From contig JBCBOR010000001.1 of the NCBI GenBank assembly GCA_039821125.1, positions 1 through 64,000 on the forward strand: a DNA stretch of 64,000 nt, given 5' to 3'. Positions 18,071 through 26,650 of the stretch are shown piece after piece (within the stretch, counting starts at the first letter, position 1; every line of letters starts with the position of its first letter). Under the pieces are notes generated by a model, which made no database searches, had not been told where the DNA came from, and worked only from the letters and a program-made list of their open reading frames with translations. The position numbers and the translations under genes were made by a program. This DNA is from Thermohalobaculum sp039821125 (GTDB lineage Bacteria > Pseudomonadota > Alphaproteobacteria > Rhodobacterales > Rhodobacteraceae).

Positions 18071-20448
18071 CAGACCGCCTCCTGGATCTTCTCAAGCAAC
18101 CCTTCCGGCCCGATCCTAATGATCGCACCCGTGGGGCAGGCCCGCACACAGGCAGGTCCACCGCGCACGTCCTCGCAAAGGTCACATTTGCGCGCGACCT
18201 CCTTGTTGTCGGCGGTCTTCACGGCAGGGCGGCGTTCGCCCGGCGCATCGCCAAAGCCAAACAGCAGCCAGGTCAGCAGCAGGCCGCGCTTCTTCGGCTT
18301 GGCGCTGAGGCGGATCGCATCGTAGGGGCAGTTCCGCGCGCAGTTTCCGCAGCCGATGCAGGTATCGTTGACCATGACCGCACCGCCCGGCGAGCGATAG
18401 AGCGCGTTCGGCGGGCAATCGGCCATGCAGTGCGGATGCTCGCAATGGCGGCACGAGATCGGGATATGCAGCTCGGCATAGGTCGGCCCCGCTTCGCGGT
18501 CGAGCCGCGGGATGCCGTCATGCGTCTCCGCACAGGCTTTTTCGCAGTAATCACAGCGCACACAGAGCTTGGTATCGATGGCGATCGCATTCGTCGCCTC
18601 ACCAATTCCGTTAGACATGAGGAAATCGACGATCCGGCTCTTCTGATCGTTGGCCGTGGTTCGGGCACCTGCGCCCGCGGCACGTTCCTCGGCGATCCTC
18701 TGGACCACCGCGCGCAGCTTCTGTTTCCGCTCGAGCAGTTGCTTGAAGAGGTTGGCGTCGATCTTGATCGCTTCGACCCCGATGGCCGCCCGCACCGTCG
18801 CGTTACGCGGCGCGTTGTTGATCAGCGCCATCTCGCCCAGCAGATTGCCTGCTGGCACATAGTTGATGACGACGTCGTTGCCTTCGATGTTCTTGGTGAT
18901 CGCGCACGAGCCGGACTGGATCACGTAGACCGCATCAGCGTCGGCGCCTTCCTGCATCAGCACTTCGCCGCGCGAGAACTGGACGACCTCGTAAGTCTCC
19001 ATGATCTCCTGCAGGTCGCGGACATCGAGATCCGGGCTGAGGAAGGTCTGCAGTTTGCGAAGAACGATCAGGTCGTTCATCATCTTGCGCGCAGTTGTCG
19101 AGGAGGCGAGCAGCTTCAGCGCCGCGGTGCGCGGCACTTCGATCACGACGCAGCCGCCCTCCTTGCTGGCCAGCGCGTCGGAGGAGCGCCGACGGCCCAT
19201 GACAAGACCCATCTCCCCGAAGAACGAGCCCTGGTGGATCGTGAACGTCTTGTCGGGACCAACCGGGATATCGACCGAACCGCGAAGGACCAGGAACAGG
19301 CTGTCGCCCGCCTCGCCCTTTTTGATGATCATCTCGCCCGGGCTTTTCACACCGACATCCGCGTCGAGCAGGAACTCGCGCAGCTGAAGGATCGTCAGAC
19401 CGCGGAAGATCGCGATGTTGTCGCGGATCTCGTTCAGGATATCGTAGACCGGGCGACCTTGGCTGATGCCCTGGAACTTCTCGGCCAGCAGCGGAATGTC
19501 CGAGCCGTCAACCGGCGATCCGGCGATGGTCTGGATGACCTCATAGCCCTGGTTGAGACAGTGCTTGATCAGCGGATAGCCGGCGAGCGCACCGATATAG
19601 TAGATGCCGGGACGGTCGGACTCGTATGTCTCCGAGACGCGCGGCAGATCAGCCCCTTCCTCGAACACACCGCCGATGGATTCGACGAACTTGCGCGGTG
19701 CGATGGCCCCGATCCGCGCGATCACGCGGTCGGCGCGTAGGATCCGCTCGCCATCCGGCGTCTTCAGCGAGATCGTTCCATCACCGACCTGAATTGGCGA
19801 GGCATTGTAGACGCACTCGATCATCTCGTCCTTGATGGCCGACATGATCTGCGAGACGTTGCCCGGCTTTGCACGGCTGAACTCGCGCTTGCGGTTCACG
19901 ATCGTCACCCGGTTGTCGTTCTGCGCCAGAGCGACCGCGTTTTCGATCGCCGCATCCCCTGCGCCGATAACCACGATGTCCTTGTCCCAGTAATCCTTGG
20001 GGTCATCGAGCTGATAGTGCGTCAGGCCGTTGTCTTCGCCCGGAACGCCCATCTTGCGCAGATTGCCCTGCAGGCCAATGGCGACCACAACCGTCTCGGC
20101 TTCGACCGCTTCTCCGCCTGCCAGCATGACCCGAAAGGCGCCCTGCTCTCCTTCGATCCCCTCGACCTCGGCGTTGTAGCGGACATTGACGCCAAGCTGG
20201 TTCACTTTCGACGTCCACGTCTCCAGGATCTTTTCCCGACTGTCAGCTTCGAACGGCACCTCGGCACGCAGGGGCAGGCGATCCGGCGTCGCCATGATGT
20301 ACTTGCCCTTCTGGTACTTGTTGATGGTGTTCGACAGCTGCGGCGCGCGCTCGATCAGGATGTGGCTCAGTCCCATCGAAGCGGCGCGGGTTGCTGCACT
20401 GATCCCGGCCGGGCCGGAGCCAATGATGGCTACCTTGTATTGGGTCAC
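18070..20448 (-). CDS. FAD/NAD(P) oxidoreductase - double cyclic-nucleotide-binding - 4x[4Fe-4S] fusion protein
   Basis: A 792-residue cytoplasmic protein. Residues 1-320 are a thioredoxin-reductase-like flavoprotein (GSGPAG at 10-15 for FAD, GAGDAA at 162-167 for NAD(P)H) without the redox CxxC. Residues 350-450 and 470-575 are two cyclic-nucleotide-binding beta-rolls (GDSLFLVLRG, GSFFGEMGL; GDADAVYVI-like and GNLLGEMAL). Residues 625-775 carry 16 cysteines in four ferredoxin sets: 629/632/635/639, 666/669/674/678, 697/700/703/707, 755/758/767/771. The likely role is moving electrons between pyridine nucleotide and the membrane cytochrome, gated by a nucleotide ligand. Domain calls are sequence-based; the gating is inference. 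Confidence 0.9.
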   Translation of the reverse strand: MTQYKVAIIGSGPAGISAATRAASMGLSHILIERAPQLSNTINKYQKGKYIMATPDRLPLRAEVPFEADSREKILETWTSKVNQLGVNVRYNAEVEGIEGEQGAFRVMLAGGEAVEAETVVVAIGLQGNLRKMGVPGEDNGLTHYQLDDPKDYWDKDIVVIGAGDAAIENAVALAQNDNRVTIVNRKREFSRAKPGNVSQIMSAIKDEMIECVYNASPIQVGDGTISLKTPDGERILRADRVIARIGAIAPRKFVESIGGVFEEGADLPRVSETYESDRPGIYYIGALAGYPLIKHCLNQGYEVIQTIAGSPVDGSDIPLLAEKFQGISQGRPVYDILNEIRDNIAIFRGLTILQLREFLLDADVGVKSPGEMIIKKGEAGDSLFLVLRGSVDIPVGPDKTFTIHQGSFFGEMGLVMGRRRSSDALASKEGGCVVIEVPRTAALKLLASSTTARKMMNDLIVLRKLQTFLSPDLDVRDLQEIMETYEVVQFSRGEVLMQEGADADAVYVIQSGSCAITKNIEGNDVVINYVPAGNLLGEMALINNAPRNATVRAAIGVEAIKIDANLFKQLLERKQKLRAVVQRIAEERAAGAGARTTANDQKSRIVDFLMSNGIGEATNAIAIDTKLCVRCDYCEKACAETHDGIPRLDREAGPTYAELHIPISCRHCEHPHCMADCPPNALYRSPGGAVMVNDTCIGCGNCARNCPYDAIRLSAKPKKRGLLLTWLLFGFGDAPGERRPAVKTADNKEVARKCDLCEDVRGGPACVRACPTGAIIRIGPEGLLEKIQEAV

Positions 20449-20515
20449 AGTCGGTCTCGCCTTCTTATGGTCTGTGTGCGGCCCGGAAGCCGCACGTCAA
20501 ATAGGGCACGAAAGG

Positions 20516-21859
20516 TTACTGGATTGCGGCCTGGAATGATCGCATGGCACTCACAAATCGCGAGGCGTTATAACTGTCGTCGTCCTGGACGGTCGCGAAG
20601 ACCCGGTCGAGCGCGGTGCTGAGCCGGTCATACGATGCGTCGTCAATGTGCCCGTTGTTGACCATGGCAGCGAGCGTCGAGTCGATCACAAGCGCCGACT
20701 GCTCCGCCGAAGCGTAGTCCGAATACCGTCCGTTCGAAGCACTGGAGGCCAGCGTGCGCAGCACGTCCTGCATGTCCTGCGCAGTATAGCCCTCAGAGGC
20801 CAGAACCTGCACCGCCTGAAGGGCCGTGTCCCGCATGCGCCGGGCAGCACCAACGAGTGCACCGCGGCTTTGCCCAGCGGCCCGATGCAGTGCTTTCAGA
20901 TCGCCTTCGATCCGGCCCGCGAGACCCGGGTCTGCCGCCGCAACGAGGACCTTGAGCATCTGCATATGGGCGTCATCAAGCTTGGGCTGGCCACGCTTGT
21001 TCGCCGACGCCCGGCGCTTGACGGACATCGGCGCATGGCAGCCGTGGCAGTCAAAGAACACAAACTCTGGGAAGAAGCCGATCGTGCCGGTCTGATTGTC
21101 AGCCAACAGCTCCATCCGGCGGGCGATCGACATGGCCTGACCAATGGCCGCCGTGCGCATCCCGTCGATGTAGGTCTTCCGCTCGAGATAGTCGGCATCC
21201 ACCGTGTGGTGCGCATTGATCTCGGTATAGCTGTCAAGCTCGAAGCTGATCCGCGGGTGCCCTGCACCCATCAGCTTGTGCCCGGCGAACTGATCCTTGG
21301 CCCCGAAATGGCAATCGAGGCACATCTCTGCACGACGGATCGGATCCTCGGTCGGGATCATGCCCTGAGCGCGCAGCGTTGCCCGATCGACCCCGCCAGC
21401 ACTGTGGGTGTCGAACCATTGGCCGGAACCACCGTGGCAGGATTCGCACGTCACACCTTCGGTGATGTTGAACTGCACCCCCTGTTGCGACGGCGGCACG
21501 TTGGCTGCGTGACACTCGAGACAGAACGTTGCCTGGGTCGGATCACCGACGCGCATGTTGCGCGCGATGCGGTTCGCACGGTCGGTCAGAAGGACCTGAT
21601 AAGCCTGGGCATGCGGGCCACGGGTCCACACATCATATTCATTTCTGTCGACACCAGCACCTGTTGCCGGCGATGTCAGCTCATGACATCCGGCCTGGGT
21701 GCAGCTCGCCGCGCCGTTGAAGGTGTTGGGATCATCGAATGACCATGCGGGCGTCGCCGCGCCGATCATGCTCCCCGTAAATGCTATCGCAAATAGCTTA
21801 GCATAAGAGCTCTGTCGCAATTTGGCCCCCTGTCGTCTCGCTCCGGTGCTCCCCCGCAC
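20516..21859 (-). CDS. Multiheme c-type cytochrome, c554-like (paralogue B)
   Basis: First gene of the cluster. The longest frame starts with GTG at 21859 (447 residues). A TTG at 21820, preceded by AGGGGG six bases upstream, would give a cleaner signal peptide (ending near ATPAWS) and may be the true start. Heme motifs are CLECH, CESCH, CLDCH and CHGCH at about 113, 138, 180 and 271, plus CTQAGCH (53-59), again a CX4CH variant at the first site. The C-terminal helical region lacks hemes. It matches the cytochrome at 13886 in motif spacing. Sixty-seven bases separate it from the flavoprotein fusion gene. Confidence 0.87.
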   Translation of the reverse strand: MRGSTGARRQGAKLRQSSYAKLFAIAFTGSMIGAATPAWSFDDPNTFNGAASCTQAGCHELTSPATGAGVDRNEYDVWTRGPHAQAYQVLLTDRANRIARNMRVGDPTQATFCLECHAANVPPSQQGVQFNITEGVTCESCHGGSGQWFDTHSAGGVDRATLRAQGMIPTEDPIRRAEMCLDCHFGAKDQFAGHKLMGAGHPRISFELDSYTEINAHHTVDADYLERKTYIDGMRTAAIGQAMSIARRMELLADNQTGTIGFFPEFVFFDCHGCHAPMSVKRRASANKRGQPKLDDAHMQMLKVLVAAADPGLAGRIEGDLKALHRAAGQSRGALVGAARRMRDTALQAVQVLASEGYTAQDMQDVLRTLASSASNGRYSDYASAEQSALVIDSTLAAMVNNGHIDDASYDRLSTALDRVFATVQDDDSYNASRFVSAMRSFQAAIQ

Positions 21860-21878
21860 CCGCTAGATCACTGAGACT

Positions 21879-21891
21879 ATGATCAAATCAT
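21879..21891. promoter_or_regulatory. Inverted repeat upstream of the multiheme cluster
   Basis: ATGAT-CAA-ATCAT is a perfect 5+3+5 palindrome 20 bases before the GTG and about 60 before the alternative TTG of the first cytochrome gene. The surrounding 170 bases are AT-richer than the genes and contain the presumed promoter. It does not fit the FNR box (TTGAT-N4-ATCAA). A regulator site is only a suggestion. Confidence 0.3.
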
Positions 21892-22062
21892 CGAGATGAT
21901 ACAACCTCAAGATTCATCTTCAAAGAGAGAATGCCGCATCTCCGCTTAATCTTTCGCAGGACGCTGGTTAAAAATTCCTTACCGTGGGATCCATTGCCAC
22001 TCGTGCGCGAGTGGTGTGCGATGTACGTCCTGCTCGATGGCACTCCTTCGCCGAGACCTGGC

Positions 22063-23049
22063 CTAGAGCGCCGCAATCACGTCTTTGAGATTCGCTTCGG
22101 GTCGCGCCCCGACGTGGCTGATGACCTCGCCCGCCGCCGCACAGCCCATGGAAGCGCAGCGTGCATCATCGGCACCCTGAGCCAGTCCCGCCAAGAAGCC
22201 GCCAGCAAAAAGATCTCCTGCCCCGGTCGTGTCAACCACGTCGACCGGCAGCGCCGACACCGAGGTCCGCTGATCCCCGCGAACGACGACGGCCCCTTTC
22301 TCTGAAAGCGTGATCGCCGCCATGGCCACATCCTTGCCGACCTGCGTCAGCGCACTGTCGAGATCATCGGTTTCATAGAGCGACAGGACTTCCGCCTCGT
22401 TTGCGAAGACAAGATCCATCTCCTCGGCGATCAGTCGGCGGAAATCCGCACGATGCCGATCGACGCAGAAGGGATCCGAGACGGTGATCGAGCTTCTGCC
22501 GCCTCCTGCCTTGGTCGCCGCGATTGCCCGGGCATAGGCTTGCTTGGCCTCGGGCGTGTCGAAGAGATAGCCCTCGAGGTAGAGCCAGTCAGCCCGGCCC
22601 AGCAGCGCCTCGTCGATATCCTCTGGCACCAGATCAACGGACGCACCGAGAAACGTGTTCATCGACCGCTCGGCGTCCGGAGTAACAAGGATCAGCGACC
22701 GGGATGTCTCCCGCGCGCTGTCGGGCGCTGTGAATGGCCCGTGATACTCGACCCCCTGGGCCCGAAGATCATGCGCGAAGATCTGACCAAGCTGGTCGTC
22801 CCGCACCTTGCCGATGAAGCCGGCCTTGCCGCCAATCGCCGCGACCCCGGCCGCTGTGTTCGCTGCGGATCCGCCGGAGAGTTCTTTCGCAGGAGGCATA
22901 TTGATATAGAGCGCCGCAGCCCGATCCTGATCGATCAGTTGCATGATGCCCTTGTCGACACCGTTCTCGGTCAGGAACGCGTCTTCCACCTGTCCGAAGA
23001 CATCGACAATCGCGTTGCCGATGGCAACCACATCCAAACGTTCGGTCAA
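22063..23049 (-). CDS. PfkB-family carbohydrate/nucleoside kinase (adenosine-kinase-like)
   Basis: Ribokinase-fold kinase of about 328 residues. Motifs are the N-terminal DVVAIGNAIVDV, the GG motif in LSGGSAANTAAGVAAIGG and the catalytic signature DTTGAGDLFAGGFLAG with its base Asp. The family phosphorylates sugars or nucleosides; Roseobacter members of this subgroup are usually called adenosine kinases, but the substrate is not proven. I prefer a TTG start at 23049, whose last two bases overlap the nth stop (TTGA) and which has GAGGAGA upstream. An ATG at 23091 would add 14 residues and overlap nth by 46 bases. Confidence 0.85.
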   Translation of the reverse strand: MTERLDVVAIGNAIVDVFGQVEDAFLTENGVDKGIMQLIDQDRAAALYINMPPAKELSGGSAANTAAGVAAIGGKAGFIGKVRDDQLGQIFAHDLRAQGVEYHGPFTAPDSARETSRSLILVTPDAERSMNTFLGASVDLVPEDIDEALLGRADWLYLEGYLFDTPEAKQAYARAIAATKAGGGRSSITVSDPFCVDRHRADFRRLIAEEMDLVFANEAEVLSLYETDDLDSALTQVGKDVAMAAITLSEKGAVVVRGDQRTSVSALPVDVVDTTGAGDLFAGGFLAGLAQGADDARCASMGCAAAGEVISHVGARPEANLKDVIAAL

Positions 23050-23690
23050 ATCGTCTTCTCCTCGGAAGTGCAGAGGTCCTGTATCGGACATTTCGGACAG
23101 TCAGGCTTTCGGGCCTTGCAGATATAGCGCCCATGCAGGATCAGCCAGTGATGGGCGTGAAGCTGGTATTCGGCGGGGACGTTATCCTCGATCGCCCTTT
23201 CCACAGCGTTGACATCTTTTCCGGGACATATGCCGGTTCGGTTGCCAACGCGGAAGATGTGCGTGTCCACCGCCTGCGCAGGATGGCGCCACCACATGTT
23301 GAGGACGACGTTGGCGGTCTTGCGCCCGACACCGGGCAACGAGGACAGCGCCGCACGCGAGGATGGGACGACGCCGCCATACTCCTCGACCAGAATACGG
23401 CTCAGCTTGATGACGTTCTTGGCCTTGTTGCGGTAGAGCCCGATGGTCTTGATGTGCTCGATCACGCCTTCTTCGCCGAGCGCCAGCATCTTCTCCGGCG
23501 TGTCGGCCACCGCGAACAGCCCGCGGGTCGCCCGGTTCACGCCCTTGTCCGTCGCCTGTGCCGACAGCGCCACCGCGACGACCAGCGTGTAGACGTTCAC
23601 ATGCTCAAGCTCGCCCTCGGGCTCGGCGTCACGTTCCTGAAACCGGCGGAAGATCTCGGAGATCGCGTGGTAGTCGAGCTGCTTGGCCAT
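23046..23690 (-). CDS. nth: Endonuclease III
   Basis: DNA glycosylase/AP lyase for oxidised pyrimidines. The likely start is the ATG giving MAKQLDYHAI; an upstream in-frame start would add six residues. The helix-hairpin-helix is LPGVGRKTANV, followed by VDTHIFRVGNRTG with the catalytic Asp. The C-terminal [4Fe-4S] ligands are in CKARKPDCPKCPIQDLC (C-X6-C-X2-C-X5-C). About 214 residues, family-typical. Overlaps the kinase gene downstream, so both are translated from one message. Confidence 0.95.
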   Translation of the reverse strand: MAKQLDYHAISEIFRRFQERDAEPEGELEHVNVYTLVVAVALSAQATDKGVNRATRGLFAVADTPEKMLALGEEGVIEHIKTIGLYRNKAKNVIKLSRILVEEYGGVVPSSRAALSSLPGVGRKTANVVLNMWWRHPAQAVDTHIFRVGNRTGICPGKDVNAVERAIEDNVPAEYQLHAHHWLILHGRYICKARKPDCPKCPIQDLCTSEEKTI

Positions 23691-23735
23691 GGCGGCGGCG
23701 GATAGCACCGGCGCGCGGGCTGGGCAAGCGTGGGT

Positions 23736-24164
23736 TCACTCCGTTGCGACAGGCGCGTCCGGCGTACGCACGGGCAAGGACCGTTTCAGCCAGCCCGGCC
23801 CGGCGGCCGAACCCATCATCCCCTCGACAACGTTGATCACCGACACGCCCTGCTTCTCCAAGGCATCGGTGGCAAAGCTCGACCGCCCGCCCGTCGCACA
23901 GATCATGGCAAGCGGCTTGCCCGGATTGTCCGCCATCAGCGCGCGCAGCCCTTCGATAAACCCCTTGTCGTGCAGGTTCAGCGGCACCGCCACATCCGGC
24001 ACACCGGTCGCGGCCCATTCCTCGGGCGTGCGGATATCGACCAGCACGACCTCGCCTTCCAAGGCCGCCGCCCGCGCGACGTCGGCGCTCATCACATCGG
24101 CGGCCTGAGCGGCCATCGCTGACATCAGACCCCACAACAGCGTGATCACGGTTGCAACGCGCAT
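23736..24164 (-). CDS. Exported rhodanese-like protein
   Basis: I place the start at ATG 24164, which gives a signal peptide (MRVATVITLLWGLMSAMA ... AQA). The 142-residue protein has one rhodanese domain with VVLVDIRTPEEWAATG and the active-site loop ICATGGRS, whose Cys would carry a persulfide. A periplasmic location is predicted. Substrate unknown; single-domain periplasmic rhodaneses often serve sulfur transfer or redox partners. It is divergent from trxB. Confidence 0.82.
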   Translation of the reverse strand: MRVATVITLLWGLMSAMAAQAADVMSADVARAAALEGEVVLVDIRTPEEWAATGVPDVAVPLNLHDKGFIEGLRALMADNPGKPLAMICATGGRSSFATDALEKQGVSVINVVEGMMGSAAGPGWLKRSLPVRTPDAPVATE

Positions 24165-24260
24165 CCGACACCTCCATCTTGCCGCCCCAAACATAGGGCC
24201 TTGGCGATGTCCGCCCAAGGCCTCACCTGATAACGCACATTCGTACCCAAGGAGCCCAGC

Positions 24261-25223
24261 ATGGCCGACACCCGTTCAACCCGCGTTTTGATCATCGGCT
24301 CCGGCCCGGCGGGGTACACGGCGGCGGTCTATGCCTCGCGCGCTTTGCTGAACCCGGTGCTTCTGCAGGGTATTCAGCCGGGCGGACAGCTGACCATAAC
24401 GACCGAGGTCGAGAACTGGCCATCCGTCATCGAGACCCAGGGCCCCGATCTGATGCTCCAGTTCGAGGCGCACGCCAAGGCTGTCGGCACCGAGATCATC
24501 GCCGACCATGTGCACAAGCTGGATCTGTCCCAGCGCCCCTTCGTGGCGGAATGTGACAGCGGCACGATCTGGCACGCTGACAGCGTGATCCTTGCGACAG
24601 GCGCTCAGGCCAAATGGCTGGGCCTGCCGTCGGAAGAGAAATTCAAGGGCTTCGGTGTCTCGGCCTGTGCCACCTGCGACGGGTTCTTCTATCGCGGCAA
24701 GGAGGTGATGGTGATCGGCGGCGGCAACACCGCGGTCGAGGAGGCTCTGTATCTCGCCAACCTCGCCTCCAAGGTCACGCTGGTGCATCGCCGCGACAGT
24801 CTCCGTGCCGAGCAGATCCTGCAAAAGCGCCTGCGGGAGCATGAAAAGATCGAGGTGATCTGGGATCATCAGCTGGAAGAGGTGCTGGGCACCGACACTG
24901 ACGGCGTCACGGGCGCGCGGCTGGCCCACGCCAAGACCGGAGAGGCGCAGGAGGTCTCCGCCGCGGGCGTCTTCATCGCCATCGGCCATTCACCTGCATC
25001 GGAACTGGTGAAGGATCAGCTCGAGACCCATATGGGCGGCTATGTCGTCACCGCACCGGATTCCACCGCAACCTCGATCCCCGGCGTCTATGCTGCCGGA
25101 GACGTGACCGACCATATCTATCGCCAGGCCGTGACCTCGGCGGGCATGGGCTGCATGGCCGCGCTCGAGGCCGAACGCTTCCTCGCCGAGCACGGGACTA
25201 CGACAGCGCAGGCTGCGGAGTAA
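24261..25223 (+). CDS. trxB: Thioredoxin reductase
   Basis: NADPH-dependent reduction of thioredoxin. The 320-residue protein has FAD motif GSGPAGYTAAVYASRA at the N-terminus, the redox-active pair CATC at 136-139, the NADPH motif GGGNTAVEEALYL and the C-terminal FAD contact GVYAAGDVTD. Length and motif order are those of the low-molecular-weight class. RBS AAGGAG upstream of the ATG. The 237 bases after it (to 25460) are AT-richer and show no gene. Confidence 0.95.
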   Translation: MADTRSTRVLIIGSGPAGYTAAVYASRALLNPVLLQGIQPGGQLTITTEVENWPSVIETQGPDLMLQFEAHAKAVGTEIIADHVHKLDLSQRPFVAECDSGTIWHADSVILATGAQAKWLGLPSEEKFKGFGVSACATCDGFFYRGKEVMVIGGGNTAVEEALYLANLASKVTLVHRRDSLRAEQILQKRLREHEKIEVIWDHQLEEVLGTDTDGVTGARLAHAKTGEAQEVSAAGVFIAIGHSPASELVKDQLETHMGGYVVTAPDSTATSIPGVYAAGDVTDHIYRQAVTSAGMGCMAALEAERFLAEHGTTTAQAAE

Positions 25224-25460
25224 GCCACCTGAGATCTTTCCTCATTGGGAACTGTCAAACAGGCGGCTTGTTAGAAGTCCGCTGTCGGGGACAAACCTGC
25301 CGTCTCGCAAAAACGCCTTAATTTAGCTCCGACTCCAAAAGCCGACGTTCGTCTATCCGCAAACTGCGCCAATGTTTGACGTTCGAAGCACCATTTGATT
25401 TGGGTATCTCTGAAAAGCTGACACTATCGACGAAGCGTCAGAGCCAAATGACAAAGACGC

Positions 25461-26255
25461 CTACGCGATCCAGCTCTCGATGAGAGATTGGTTGCGACTG
25501 ATCCACGCTCTAGCAGCATCGCCTGGGGCGACTCCATTTCGACACATCGCGTGATCGATTTCCGAAACACCAGTATTGCCAACCGAAACGTTACGCAGAA
25601 ACTGCAGGCCTGTCGCACTCAGCTTTGCTTTTGCGTCGCTCCGCAGGACCAGCGTAGCGTCATCCTGGCCGCCGAGAAGACCCCTCGGGTCTTGAAGCTC
25701 CCGCATCTCCACTTCGTTGTGCAGCCACTGCGGTCGCCACAAAGGCACAACGGCCAATTCTTCTGATTCTATGGTGTCCAGGAATGCGCCCGTGCAGTCG
25801 TCGAGCGACCCGTTTTCAAAATGAAAGCCCAGTGTTGCCAGACCATAGTCATCAACCATCTGGCGCGAAAACCGGCTGATCCCGGCGCCCGGATTGATGC
25901 CCTGGATCAGCTTGCGGAATTGGCTGGCGATGTCGGGGCGCGCGAGGTCCTCGACCGATGTCAGGTCTGCCGGTGCGTAGGTTGGGACACCCCAAATGCA
26001 GTAAGGTGTGTAGATGACACCCAGCTTTTCAATCTCTGCCTCGTAAGGGGCGATGTAGACCTGATGGGAATCTGGCAGCCAGGCCGAGCAGACCAGATCC
26101 ACCTCGCCCGCCTGGTGCATTCGGAACATCTCCTCGTGCGGTGCTTCGCGGATCTCGACTGTATGACCGAGATCCTTCAACACTTCGGTCAGGACTGCTG
26201 TCGCCGCGGCATGGAACGACAGGCCGATTTGGCCGATGACAAAAGGGGTGGTCAT
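25461..26255 (-). CDS. OpuAC-type substrate-binding-domain protein without signal peptide
   Basis: A 264-residue protein resembling glycine-betaine/proline-betaine binding proteins of ABC importers (DLVCSAWLPDSH, GINPGAGISRFSRQM, VPLWRPQWLHNE). Tryptophans in these segments would make the aromatic ligand box. It starts MTTPFVIGQIGLSFHA with no secretion signal or lipobox, and no permease or ATPase gene is adjacent. It may be a cytosolic ligand binder or a transport relic. It is last in a minus-strand row with a cupin, RidA and an MDR oxidoreductase, suggesting handling of one small metabolite. Confidence 0.72.
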   Translation of the reverse strand: MTTPFVIGQIGLSFHAAATAVLTEVLKDLGHTVEIREAPHEEMFRMHQAGEVDLVCSAWLPDSHQVYIAPYEAEIEKLGVIYTPYCIWGVPTYAPADLTSVEDLARPDIASQFRKLIQGINPGAGISRFSRQMVDDYGLATLGFHFENGSLDDCTGAFLDTIESEELAVVPLWRPQWLHNEVEMRELQDPRGLLGGQDDATLVLRSDAKAKLSATGLQFLRNVSVGNTGVSEIDHAMCRNGVAPGDAARAWISRNQSLIESWIA

Positions 26256-26284
26256 TGCGTTTACTCCCGCGGTCTCATCAGGAC

Positions 26285-26650
26285 TCAGTCGAGCGGCAAC
26301 GGGGCGTTGGCCGACGTCTTGAACTCGACAGTTGTGAAGATCAGATCGGTGTCCCCGATGTTCTCGAGGCTGTGGCTCATTCGCTCGCCGGCGGCGAAGC
26401 TCATGTGCTTGGTGTCTCCGGGCGCATAGTCGACGTCAAAGAATGTGCCATCCGGCTGATGATTGCGTGCGCGCCCCGCTGTATGGATCGTCCAGAAGTA
26501 ATCCAGCACATGGGTGTGCACTTTCAGACGATCGCCGGGCCGGGCATGAATGTGCCAGATCCGCATCGTCTCGGTCTCGGACACCAAGCGGTCTCCAACA
26601 TGGCCATTGTCGCGCCGGTCGATAAATTCCTGCGAGAGGTCGAGGGTCAT
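26285..26650 (-). CDS. Small cupin-fold protein
   Basis: A 121-residue protein whose ATG (26650) overlaps the stop of the RidA gene (ATGA). Beta-rich, with HIHARPGDRLKVHTHVLDYFW and HMSFAAGERMSHSLENIGD, which resemble the two cupin motifs; the several histidines could bind a metal. Small single-domain cupins act as isomerases, dioxygenases or ligand sensors, so no reaction is assigned. Translational coupling to RidA supports a joint pathway. Confidence 0.7.
   Translation of the reverse strand: MTLDLSQEFIDRRDNGHVGDRLVSETETMRIWHIHARPGDRLKVHTHVLDYFWTIHTAGRARNHQPDGTFFDVDYAPGDTKHMSFAAGERMSHSLENIGDTDLIFTTVEFKTSANAPLPLD

Noticed and set aside
22000..22017. CCACTC/GAGTGG hairpin after the PfkB kinase gene as terminator
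   Set aside because: Six-bp stem without U-run; too weak to report.
25224..25460. Possible insertion-sequence remnant in AT-richer DNA after trxB
   Set aside because: No inverted ends, target duplication or transposase-like frame visible.
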